From Treponema sp. (GTDB lineage Bacteria; Spirochaetota; Spirochaetia; Treponematales; Breznakiellaceae): a stretch of DNA of 36,809 nt. A program made the translations under genes and the position numbers. Shown piece by piece: positions 28,286-36,809 of this stretch. The notes under the pieces are model-generated. The model saw only the letters and a program-made list of their open reading frames with translations, did no database searches and had not been told where the DNA came from. The DNA is taken from NCBI GenBank assembly GCA_031283725.1, contig JAITBG010000157.1, positions 1 through 36,809 on the forward strand. Direction: 5' to 3'. Each line of letters starts with the position of its first letter. Within the stretch, counting starts at the first letter, position 1.

Positions 28286-28770
28286 AGTAAACGGACCCAC
28301 TCCTCAATCTTTTTTACCACCACCGCCCGATCCTGCTTTGCGGGATTTACAAAGTCGATCTCGCCGGCAATGGTGTTCCCCGTGAGCAGGGCCTTGAGTT
28401 TATCCTGGGCTTTTCCCTTGCCGCCGGCGTGGCAGCAGAACAGGCCGAGCTTTTTGCCGTTGATCTTCGTTTCACCAATGAAACTTTGCAAGGCCGGAGC
28501 GGGGGTTCCCGCCCAGACCGGAGCGCCGAGGATGATAAGGTCGTATTCCTCAATAGTAACCGTATAGGGCTTGAGTTGAGGTTTTTTATGGGAAAAGACC
28601 TGCTTCCCGCCCCAGAAGTACTTTGAAAGGCCGGTCCGCTTAATATCGTCTGCGGTCTTAAGCTCCAGGATGTTGCAGACCGAAGATATGGCTTCGGCAG
28701 CCTTTTTTAGTTCCTCCGCAACCAAGGCACTGTTTCCTTCGTAGGAATAATAAACAATCAAGGTTTTCAT
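28267..28770 (-). CDS. flavodoxin
   Basis: MKTLIVYYSYEGNSALVAEELKKA, DLIILGAPVWAGTPAPALQSFI, LGLFCCHAGG. Confidence 0.92.
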   Translation of the reverse strand: MKTLIVYYSYEGNSALVAEELKKAAEAISSVCNILELKTADDIKRTGLSKYFWGGKQVFSHKKPQLKPYTVTIEEYDLIILGAPVWAGTPAPALQSFIGETKINGKKLGLFCCHAGGKGKAQDKLKALLTGNTIAGEIDFVNPAKQDRAVVVKKIEEWVRLLQTSDL

Positions 28771-28822
28771 AGTAGCCCCCCATCATGACTTATGATAAAT
28801 TATATAGGGAGTGTTAGCAAGC

Positions 28823-30574
28823 ATGAATAAAAGCAAATCGCCCCTGAGGATTTTCGCCTCCTATTACTGGCCCCATTTTAAGCTTTTTGCAGCGGATATG
28901 TTCGCAGCTTCTTTAATCGCCGCAGTAGATTTAGCCTTCCCCATGATGACCAAGTATACCATTGAGCATTTCCTGCCCAGGGGGTTGTTCAAGTTTTTTT
29001 TCGTCATGATCGCCGCCATGGGGATCATGTATCTGCTCCGTATGGCCTTTACCTATTTTATCACCTATTGGGGACACACCGTTGGGGTGTATCTTGAAGC
29101 GGATATGCGCCGGGACCTCTTTAGCCACCTTCAGAGGCTTCCCTTTTCTTTTTACGATAACCACCGCACAGGGCAAATCATGTCCCGGGTAACTACCGAC
29201 CTCTTTGATGTAACCGAGCTTGCCCACCATGGCCCGGAGGATCTGTTTATTTCTGTTATCACCTTTGTGGGTTCCATCATTCTGGTTTTTTCCATCCGTT
29301 GGGAAATGGCATTGGCACTGTTGGTTTTTGTACCCTTTATGATATTTCACATACTCCGGTCTCGGTCCAATATGATGAAGACCGCCCGGAAGGTAAAGGA
29401 ACGGACCGCTGAAATAAACGCCGATCTAGAATCGAGCATTTCCGGAGCCCGGATAGCTAAGGCTTTTACCAACGAATCCTATGAAACCATCAAATTCCGC
29501 GGGGGGAACGAAAATTATAAGACCGCCCGGAAATTTTACTATCGCTCCATGGCGAATTTTCAGAGCCGGCTGGATTTCCTGCTCCTCCATATACTCAACG
29601 TGGTGGTGATCGCCGCCGGAGGATTCCTGATCATGAAGGGCAGGATGACCTTGCCGGAACTTATTACCTGTAATCTTTTTGTGGCCGCATTCCTCCAGCC
29701 AATCTGGCGACTGCAAAATTTTGTGGAGCAGTACACCACCGGTATGGCCGGGTTTAGCCGTTTTTTAGAGATCATGCGGCTCCAAAGCGATATCATAGAT
29801 AAGGATGGCGCCGTGGCCCTGGATACGGTTCGCGGGGATATAGTATTTACCGATGTGAGTTTTTCCTACAATAACGATATTACGGTCCTGAGCCACATTA
29901 ATCTGACCATTCCGGCCGGGAAGACCATCGCCCTGGTGGGCCCCTCCAGCGGCGGCAAGACCACCCTCTGCCATCTCATCCCCCGGTTCTATGAAATTAG
30001 GGAGGGCAGTATTACTATTGATAGTACGGATATTCGTGATGTTACCCTGGAATCGCTGCGGCGTAATATCGGGATAGTCCAGCAGGATGTGTTTCTCTTT
30101 GCCGGAACCATCGGGGACAATATTAAATACGGCAGGCTCGACTCGTCTGACAGCGAGATGATTGAGGCCGCCAGGCGGGCGGATATCCACGATGATATCA
30201 TGAAACTTCCCGAGGGCTACGACAGCCTGGTGGGAGAACGGGGGGTCAAACTTTCCGGCGGCCAGAAACAGCGGGTCAGCATAGCCCGTATCTTCCTGAA
30301 AAACCCGCCTATCCTGATCCTGGACGAGGCGACCTCCGCGCTGGACACCGCCACGGAGCTGAAGATACAACGCGCCCTGGAGGAACTTTCCCGAGGCCGT
30401 ACCACCCTGGTCATCGCCCACCGGCTTTCCACCATCCGTGGGGCGGATTCAATTGTGGTGATCACCGACGACGGCATTCAGCAGCAGGGCTCCCACGAAG
30501 AGCTCCTGGCCCGGGGCGGGCTTTATGCAAAACTGTACGTAGCGCAGTTTACTACGACAAAACTGGGAGCTTAG
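28823..30574 (+). CDS. ABC exporter, fused permease + ATPase (MsbA/multidrug-like)
   Basis: TM domain then LVGPSSGGKTTLCHLIPRFYE, LSGGQKQRVSIARIFLKNPPILILDEATSALD; ATG 28823 preferred over GTG 28811. Confidence 0.93.
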   Translation: MNKSKSPLRIFASYYWPHFKLFAADMFAASLIAAVDLAFPMMTKYTIEHFLPRGLFKFFFVMIAAMGIMYLLRMAFTYFITYWGHTVGVYLEADMRRDLFSHLQRLPFSFYDNHRTGQIMSRVTTDLFDVTELAHHGPEDLFISVITFVGSIILVFSIRWEMALALLVFVPFMIFHILRSRSNMMKTARKVKERTAEINADLESSISGARIAKAFTNESYETIKFRGGNENYKTARKFYYRSMANFQSRLDFLLLHILNVVVIAAGGFLIMKGRMTLPELITCNLFVAAFLQPIWRLQNFVEQYTTGMAGFSRFLEIMRLQSDIIDKDGAVALDTVRGDIVFTDVSFSYNNDITVLSHINLTIPAGKTIALVGPSSGGKTTLCHLIPRFYEIREGSITIDSTDIRDVTLESLRRNIGIVQQDVFLFAGTIGDNIKYGRLDSSDSEMIEAARRADIHDDIMKLPEGYDSLVGERGVKLSGGQKQRVSIARIFLKNPPILILDEATSALDTATELKIQRALEELSRGRTTLVIAHRLSTIRGADSIVVITDDGIQQQGSHEELLARGGLYAKLYVAQFTTTKLGA

Positions 30575-30583
30575 TAACGCCCT

Positions 30584-31807
30584 TTAAAACCGCAGCCGGG
30601 CCTTAAGGGTACTGTTGAAGCGGCTCCCCATCTCAGCGCCTGGCGCCTGTCCCGGCGGGATGGGCCCGAATTCTCCGGGATCCCCTCCGGCATAACTTCT
30701 ATCCAGGGGAATGCGGCAGTTTAGGCTTACGGTAAAGCCCTGAAACAACTCATGCTCCGCCCCCAGGGTAGGCACAAAGGAGGAGTCTTCCAGTCCCGCC
30801 ATGCAGCCCAGGCTAAAATTGGTGTAATCGCTGTAACGGTACATTCCCTGGGCGTAGAAATAATGATTATGTGTAAAACCATTCGCTAGGGAAGTAGAAG
30901 AACTATCACCGGAGTAAAGATATTCAGCCAGAATATAGATTTTGCCGTCCCAAAAAGAATAGTCGGCCCCAAAGGAAACAGCGAGGCCGTCCTCTCCTGT
31001 CTGCTCATGGGGATCGTAGATATAGAGAGCCTCCGCCGCCAGACCCAGCACCAGGTCCCCCTTTGCGGAAAGGCCGAAGCGGTGAAGCCCGTCGGGGGTT
31101 TCCCCGCCGGGAGTGCTGCCGGCCATGCCGTCCTGGGGGGACTCAAACACATAAAGCCCCTGAACGCTCACACGGTCTCCGTGGTACTCCCCGGACAAAC
31201 CTGCCGGGATTCCTCTCCCGGTCTCATTAAAGGGGTCCCGGGATGCCGCGGTAAACCCCCGGATTTTTAGTCCGTCTATCGGATACAAAGCCAGGTCCGC
31301 CCCCAGTACCGCCCGAGGCCGGGCGTCGGGTTTTAGGGGGTTCCGCGGATTAAGAAAATCCATGGGCCCAAAGGCAAAGCCGTAACCAAAGGCCAGCCGC
31401 GTGAGCCCTCCCTGGAAATCCAGTTTTTCCCCGGAAATCTTAAAATAAAGCCGTTCCAGCTCCAGGGCGGCGGCATAGTTTTCCCCTCCCACAAAGGCAG
31501 TAGGAGTAAGCCCTGGAAAAGCAGCTGTATTCGCCGTACCCAGACAAGCGGCATCCCGGGCATAAGTCCCTGAAGCGGCAATAAAATTTAAAGCCCCATA
31601 AAAAGCTGCCTCATTCCAGACCTTCGCCTGCATGCGCAGATTGAAGAATTCCTCCAGGCCGTAACTAAACGAGGAACTATCCCCGGCACCGGCGCCCATG
31701 GTAAAGGTGCTGTCCAACAGCCCGGAAAACTCCAAGCCGTCGGCAAATGCAAAGGACCCTGCCAATAGTATACTTAAAGCCGCTGATACAAGAAAATTTC
31801 CTCGCAT
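30584..31807 (-). CDS. predicted outer-membrane beta-barrel protein
   Basis: Signal peptide, alternating amphipathic strands rich in Tyr/Gly, C-terminal ...TLKARLRF with terminal Phe typical of BAM substrates. Confidence 0.7.
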   Translation of the reverse strand: MRGNFLVSAALSILLAGSFAFADGLEFSGLLDSTFTMGAGAGDSSSFSYGLEEFFNLRMQAKVWNEAAFYGALNFIAASGTYARDAACLGTANTAAFPGLTPTAFVGGENYAAALELERLYFKISGEKLDFQGGLTRLAFGYGFAFGPMDFLNPRNPLKPDARPRAVLGADLALYPIDGLKIRGFTAASRDPFNETGRGIPAGLSGEYHGDRVSVQGLYVFESPQDGMAGSTPGGETPDGLHRFGLSAKGDLVLGLAAEALYIYDPHEQTGEDGLAVSFGADYSFWDGKIYILAEYLYSGDSSSTSLANGFTHNHYFYAQGMYRYSDYTNFSLGCMAGLEDSSFVPTLGAEHELFQGFTVSLNCRIPLDRSYAGGDPGEFGPIPPGQAPGAEMGSRFNSTLKARLRF

Positions 31808-31813
31808 AAAATC

Positions 31814-32557
31814 CTACCGTTCCAAATTCCGCTGACTAAAAACAGAATCCGCAATGGGCTGATCCATGACCACGTTCCGCATGATCATCGTAGTTTTACT
31901 GCCCTTACGTAACAAGTCCCTGATTTCAATTTCTACCGGGAAACGGCGGCCTCCAAAGGTATCAACCCTATTTAGATTGTATTCCTTGAGCTTAGCGCCG
32001 GAGAGGGCAAAAAGTTCGTAGTGCAGACAGTCCCCGGTTTCCTTATCGATCCAGAGCTTTTGCTTAGGGTAGCTTTCGGTCCGCTTTTTTGCGGTTAAGT
32101 CTAAAATCCAGCAATCCCGGCCTGCCCAGGTTGCCGAACCCCCAAGGGAAGGATCATAACGGGCCGATAATTTTTCATTTTCGATGGTATCCTCGTAGGA
32201 CATATCGGAACCCATCATACTTTCTTTCAGCATGTGGCCGGAAATAAGCATGACCTCCTCGGTATCCGGGGAATATACATAGAGCCGTCCGCTCTTTTTA
32301 AGGTACTTGGTCCCTCGGTCCTCGGAATTGGTAAACTCAATAAAGCTGTCGGAATTTTCCCGGGCCCAGGCCTTCATGTTTTTCACAAAACGCCGATTCT
32401 GGTACTCAATGATCATCTCCCCATCGTACTGGATAGTGGAATAAATCTCATTATCATCCACCCGCTGTAACAACTCCGCCGCTGATGGTGCCTGTGCGGA
32501 CATCACCGCCGATACCAACACAGTCAACATAGCTGTCAATACTTTCGTTTTCATCAT
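31814..32557 (-). CDS. LolA-like outer membrane lipoprotein-sorting protein
   Basis: Signal peptide; AAELLQRVDDNEIYSTIQYDGEMII, RGTKYLKKSGRLYVYSPDTEEVMLISGHMLKESMMGSDMSYED. Confidence 0.8.
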   Translation of the reverse strand: MMKTKVLTAMLTVLVSAVMSAQAPSAAELLQRVDDNEIYSTIQYDGEMIIEYQNRRFVKNMKAWARENSDSFIEFTNSEDRGTKYLKKSGRLYVYSPDTEEVMLISGHMLKESMMGSDMSYEDTIENEKLSARYDPSLGGSATWAGRDCWILDLTAKKRTESYPKQKLWIDKETGDCLHYELFALSGAKLKEYNLNRVDTFGGRRFPVEIEIRDLLRKGSKTTMIMRNVVMDQPIADSVFSQRNLER

Positions 32558-32595
32558 AACTCTCCTAAGGCGGCTTACCGCCAATGATTGAGGCG

Positions 32596-33897
32596 CTAGC
32601 GCCGCAACGCTTCCACCGGCTCCACAAACGCGCTTTTCAGACTGGGGATTAGCGTACAGATTGACGCTGTCACCACACCGAAGATAAAGCCCTGTAGTAG
32701 AATTGCCGGATCGAAGGCAAAGATAATCGTACCCGCCACGGGGAATTCTTTGAAGCCGCCGCCCATCATGGCGTTAAAGTCGATGGGGAAGAAAGAAAGA
32801 ATAAAAGTGCTTATACCCCCGACAAGGCAGCCCGCCAATGATCCGAGGACGCTGAGAAACACCGCCTCGAAGAAAAAGACCCGGACGATCTCGGCGCGGG
32901 TCATCCCCAGGCTTCCCATCATACCGATTTCCTTAACCCGCTCGTGGATGATCATTACCACCGTGTTGACGATGAGAAAACTCGCCACGATGAGGAACGT
33001 CAGGGCTACCACCATCATGATCATCATGCTTTGCTGCATGATGGCTACAAAATAATTATCCCGCCAATCCTGAACAACGATCTCTTCTCCCAGAAGTGTC
33101 CTGACCTCTCGCGCAATGGCCCGGCTTTGGGAAGAATCATCGCCATAGATAAAAAGCTGCTGGGTTCCCTCCCCCAGGACCAGGAGACGCTGGAGCCGGT
33201 TAAAATCCACGATAATGGCGTCTTCATCGTATTTAAGGTAATCGAATTTAAAGATCCCGGTGATGACCGGACTCCACATCTTGTCGGAAAATTGGGCGGA
33301 TATGGTTTTCAGGGGAACACGGTCGCCGATCTTGAATCCCGCCTTTTCGGCCATCCTTACTCCGACGGCACATTCGTTGCTGTCGAATTCGGGAAAACGG
33401 CCTTCCACAAGGCCGCTCGTCCGGTCGGTAAGGTTGAAGTTATTCAGCGCCAGTTCCTCGTTTACTTTAATGCCCCACAGGAGTGCATGTTTGATGGTAC
33501 TGTCTTCGAGGGTGGCAATGGTCGTGATCCGGGGAAGCGCCGCCTTTACCCCGGGAATACCGCAGGCGCGGCTTTCCAATTCGGTAACAGAAATTACATC
33601 TCCGTTGTTTTCACCATCCCCAGCGGGATAACTGATGGGAAACTGAACCGGTAAATATTCTTTCTCCATTTCGTATTCGGCGGATACCACATTCACATGC
33701 CCCGTGTCAAACACCCGAACCACTTCTTCCATATTGTTGATCATGCCCGCCATCATGGCCTGCATAAAAACTAAAAAAAATACCGCAATGGCCACGGCGG
33801 AGATACAAAAAATCGTCCTCCTCATATTCCGCCAGATATTCCGATACGCGATGGTTACCAGGGCAAAAAACCCGCCCCATTTGGTATTGTTTTCCAT
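32596..33897 (-). CDS. ABC transporter permease, FtsX/LolE-like
   Basis: MacB-like periplasmic domain plus FtsX-type TM block (VKEIGMMGSLGMTRAEIVRVFFFEA). Confidence 0.9.
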   Translation of the reverse strand: MENNTKWGGFFALVTIAYRNIWRNMRRTIFCISAVAIAVFFLVFMQAMMAGMINNMEEVVRVFDTGHVNVVSAEYEMEKEYLPVQFPISYPAGDGENNGDVISVTELESRACGIPGVKAALPRITTIATLEDSTIKHALLWGIKVNEELALNNFNLTDRTSGLVEGRFPEFDSNECAVGVRMAEKAGFKIGDRVPLKTISAQFSDKMWSPVITGIFKFDYLKYDEDAIIVDFNRLQRLLVLGEGTQQLFIYGDDSSQSRAIAREVRTLLGEEIVVQDWRDNYFVAIMQQSMMIMMVVALTFLIVASFLIVNTVVMIIHERVKEIGMMGSLGMTRAEIVRVFFFEAVFLSVLGSLAGCLVGGISTFILSFFPIDFNAMMGGGFKEFPVAGTIIFAFDPAILLQGFIFGVVTASICTLIPSLKSAFVEPVEALRR

Positions 33898-33911
33898 AAT
33901 AGTTCCCCCTC

Positions 33912-35639
33912 CTATTCAAAACGCAGGCTTTCGGTGACCGGCATCTTTAGGGCGCGCCGGGTGGGGAAGAAGGCCATGCAGGCCGCCAGAACCGTGGCGA
34001 TGATTCCGGAACCGAAAATGACCGGAATGTTCCATGCCGACCGGAAAATGCCGGTAACCCGGTAGCCTATGTCGCCCCCCATGGTTTCGGTCATGGCGGT
34101 AAAGTCTATGCCGTACTTGACCATGGGGATATTGATAAGACAGCCCAGGATGATGCCGAAAACCGATCCGAAGAATCCTACCATCCCCGCCTCGATCATA
34201 TAGGTCATGATCAACTGGCCGTCGGTCATGCCCATGGCCCGCATCATGCCGGTTTCTTTGGTCCGTTCCAGAATGGCCAGAAGCATGGTATTGGCAATAC
34301 ATAAGAAGGAAAGGATGAAGAGGATGATCACCATGATTCGCGTCGAAACATTGTCCCCTTTGGAGGCTCCCAGATAATCTTGTACATAACCCTGCCAGGG
34401 GAAAATATCCTGTCCCGGCGGAAGAGTATAGCCTGTTCCGGCAAGAGCAGCCTTGATCGTCCCGGGACTTTCCGCCTTGCCGGGAACCGCCGAATCTTCG
34501 GCGTCCTTTATCCTGATTAGCAGTTCTGTCACATGGCCTTCCAGCATAAGCCCCGTGTCGTCCTGCAGCACATCCAGGGGAATCCACGCGGTGTTGTTGT
34601 TGGTTTTGGGATTGGGGGAATTGACCAGCCCCACCACCACCGCTGAGATCAACTGATTCACATGACGTATGGCCCCTGCGTAATCCACCCGGACCATGGC
34701 GGTCAAAACCTGCGCCTGTAAAGCCTCGTTGCCGGAGATAAGATACCAGGTTTCGGTAAGATCGTCAAATTGATAGGCCATGTAAAACAGCGCCAATTCG
34801 TCGGCGCTTAATACCGGGGCAAGGTCCATGTCGAATTTGTTCTTCCGTACCGACTCGGGGGCCGCCTTAATATCAATCACCGTGGAGATCCGCACGTTCA
34901 TCCGTCCCGTATCAGCGAGAAGTTTCCAGTACCGGTCCATATCCGCCTGGGGGATATTTTTTTTCAAAACCCATCGTTCCTTCCCCGGCAGAGGCGCTTC
35001 TTCTTTCGGCGCAAACGCACCACCGCTTTTCACCGGAGCGGCTTCGTAAAGATTTTCCACGAAGCCCCTATCCTCCGGAAGAAGAACGGCGAGAATATCC
35101 TCATCCAGTTCATTTCGAGTGGGACGCCGGGGAATTCCCACTTTGAGTTTATCCGCGGTTATCGCCCCCAGAACAATTTCGAAAGCGCTGTTTCTGATAT
35201 ACCGCCCGGACTCGATGTAATCCGCGTAACGGAGGACCCGGATCTCCGAGGCAGGATCGCAGCCTATAAATTCCATGGGTGCCGAAGCGGTTTCGGAATA
35301 AAGGGTCCCGCTGAATACAAACCGAGGGGCGCTGTTAAAGCCCGCCTTGCCCAGAGCGGCGGCGCTTTGTTCCCAGTTTTCAAAATTTTCATACATTGGA
35401 AGATCGTCTTTTTTATCGTAATACGCGCCGGTCTGGAGTTTCGCCGCGCCGGTTTCAAAATTGGCGATATTTCGCAGGGAATCAATATTCATCCCCAAAA
35501 GCCAGCCGTCCGCCGCAACATACACGGTTACGCTGATCGTTACCGCCGCAATGGTGAGGATGCTTTTCATCTTATGCCGCGCCAGGTTGCGGAAGGCCAT
35601 GCGTTTTAATTCAACCACGGCGGAAAATGTACCGGTCAT
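33912..35639 (-). CDS. ABC transporter permease, FtsX/LolC-like
   Basis: NLARHKMKSILTIAAVTISVTVYVAADG; ERTKETGMMRAMGMTDGQLIMTYMIEAG. Confidence 0.9.
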   Translation of the reverse strand: MTGTFSAVVELKRMAFRNLARHKMKSILTIAAVTISVTVYVAADGWLLGMNIDSLRNIANFETGAAKLQTGAYYDKKDDLPMYENFENWEQSAAALGKAGFNSAPRFVFSGTLYSETASAPMEFIGCDPASEIRVLRYADYIESGRYIRNSAFEIVLGAITADKLKVGIPRRPTRNELDEDILAVLLPEDRGFVENLYEAAPVKSGGAFAPKEEAPLPGKERWVLKKNIPQADMDRYWKLLADTGRMNVRISTVIDIKAAPESVRKNKFDMDLAPVLSADELALFYMAYQFDDLTETWYLISGNEALQAQVLTAMVRVDYAGAIRHVNQLISAVVVGLVNSPNPKTNNNTAWIPLDVLQDDTGLMLEGHVTELLIRIKDAEDSAVPGKAESPGTIKAALAGTGYTLPPGQDIFPWQGYVQDYLGASKGDNVSTRIMVIILFILSFLCIANTMLLAILERTKETGMMRAMGMTDGQLIMTYMIEAGMVGFFGSVFGIILGCLINIPMVKYGIDFTAMTETMGGDIGYRVTGIFRSAWNIPVIFGSGIIATVLAACMAFFPTRRALKMPVTESLRFE

Positions 35640-36322
35640 TCTTTCACCTCGTCCCTTTCGATCATGCCGTCGCGGATATGGACGATCCGGCGGGCGTGAT
35701 CCATGACCATCTGATCATGGGTAGAAAATATGAAGGTGGTTCCCTCGGTTTTATTCAGGACCAGCATCAGTTCCAGAATTTCCCGGCCAATTTTTGAATC
35801 CAGGTTTGCCGTGGGTTCATCCGCCAGGATCAGCGCGGGTTTCTTCACCAAGGCCCGGGCGATGGCCACCCGCTGCTGCTGGCCCCCGGACATCTCCTTG
35901 GGCCGCCGCTTTTCCATACCCTCCAGCCCCACCTGTTTCAGCATCTGTCCCGTCCGCTCCCGGATTTCCCTTTTGTCCACTCCCAGGAGCGTGAGGGGGA
36001 AACCGATATTTTCCTCTATCGACAATACGGGAATCAAGTTGTACGCCTGAAAAATAAAACCGATGTTGTACCTTCTGAGAAGTGCAAGCTGTTTTTTGGA
36101 AAGGTTCGCCACGTCCTGCCCTCCGATAACCATGGTCCCCCCGGTGAGGGTATCTAGGCAGCCCATTAAATGGAGAAATGTTGACTTCCCGCTTCCCGAA
36201 GGCCCGGCAATGGCGGCAAACTCCCCGCCTTCAAAACTTAAATTCACTCCCCGCAGGGCATGAACCGTCTGGCCGTTCAACCCGTAATCTTTCACCACAT
36301 TTTCCGCTTTTACTACCGTCAT
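35636..36322 (-). CDS. ABC transporter ATP-binding protein, LolD/MacB-like
   Basis: GPSGSGKSTFLHLMGCLD, MSGGQQQRVAIARALVKKPALILADEPTANLD; ATG giving MTVVKAENVVKDYG preferred over the longer start at 36352. Confidence 0.93.
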   Translation of the reverse strand: MTVVKAENVVKDYGLNGQTVHALRGVNLSFEGGEFAAIAGPSGSGKSTFLHLMGCLDTLTGGTMVIGGQDVANLSKKQLALLRRYNIGFIFQAYNLIPVLSIEENIGFPLTLLGVDKREIRERTGQMLKQVGLEGMEKRRPKEMSGGQQQRVAIARALVKKPALILADEPTANLDSKIGREILELMLVLNKTEGTTFIFSTHDQMVMDHARRIVHIRDGMIERDEVKE

Positions 36323-36354
36323 ATAGGTCCTCCTTATGTCATGGGATGCCATAT

Positions 36355-36404
36355 TTGTACTATTTATCTAGTACAATCATAAATAAACTAGTACAATATG
36401 TCAA
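36355..36404 (-). promoter_or_regulatory. Sigma70 promoter with embedded operator repeats for the minus-strand ABC/LolA/beta-barrel operon
   Basis: On minus strand TTGACA (36404-36399), 17-bp spacer, TATGAT (36381-36376); TTGTACTA in spacer, after -10, and as inverted repeat TTGTACTA-N6-TAGTACAA (36355-36376). Confidence 0.8.
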
Positions 36405-36577
36405 GTGTAATTTGTAAAAAAGTGGTTTTTTTGTTTTTGAAAATTTTTCACCGTTTGGGTGTATTTCGTTCGGTTTTATATGGCAATAATTAGATTACAT
36501 AAGAAACCGATACAGGTTCAAGGACAGATTATTGAAAATTTATTTAAAAATAATTTAAAAAAAGCCCTTTCTACATG

Positions 36578-36613
36578 AAAACGCCGGAATCGATGAGAGC
36601 CCGGCGTTTTTTT
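36578..36613. terminator. Strong Rho-independent terminator, possibly bidirectional
   Basis: AAAACGCCGG-loop-CCGGCGTTTTTTT. Confidence 0.8.
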
Positions 36614-36692
36614 ACGGCGTTAAACTAAATCACAATAACCGGTGATGAATGGCAGCGGTCATCACTATGACTATAATTTTTGAAAATTGACA

Positions 36693-36809
36693 ATCGAGTA
36701 GGAGGCTACCCATTAACTGAGTAGCCGTCCTCTCACACCACCGTGCGTACCGTTCGGTACACGGCGGTTCAATAGGTAGGGATAAGGGCTTGTATCTTCA
36801 GCATCCGCC
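36693..36809 (-). mobile_element. 3' end of a group II intron (domains V and VI), truncated by window edge
   Basis: Minus strand GAACCGCCGTGTACCGAACGGTACGCACGGTGGTGTGAGAGGACGGCTACTCAGTTAATGGGTAGCCTCCTACTCGAT: DV-like hairpin, then DVI-like hairpin with A at -7 from the presumed 3' splice site. Confidence 0.75.

Overview
Gene-dense spirochaete-like window, consistent with a termite-gut Treponema (compare T. primitia); that attribution is from gene content and memory, not a search. Main blocks: (1) left edge: the start of a minus-strand gene, a 21-bp tandem array of small dyads, and a divergent MEMO1-family gene; (2) a meta-cleavage aromatic catabolism operon (hydrolase, 2-oxopent-4-enoate hydratase, acylating acetaldehyde dehydrogenase, 4-hydroxy-2-oxovalerate aldolase, frameshifted XylT-like ferredoxin, catechol 2,3-dioxygenase); (3) Treponema-type hexokinase and a PhnP-like MBL hydrolase on the minus strand; (4) a ribulokinase / RpiR / sugar ABC transporter operon behind a 21-bp perfect inverted repeat; (5) nadE, a decayed IS3-type transposase fragment, and a HigA/XRE-type HTH protein fused to a histone H1-like Lys/Ala/Pro tail; (6) a GGDEF protein whose 5' end is split by an apparent TA-repeat indel, an acyl-CoA synthetase, aspS, a two-gene chromate transporter, floA, a GntR regulator, a flavodoxin and an ABC exporter; (7) a minus-strand LolCDE-like ABC / LolA-like / beta-barrel operon with a consensus promoter containing operator repeats; (8) the 3' end of a group II intron at the right edge. 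Strongest leads: the HTH-H1-tail fusion, the two repairable frameshifts, the operator/promoter at 36355-36404, the 21-bp dyad array and the long palindrome before araB.
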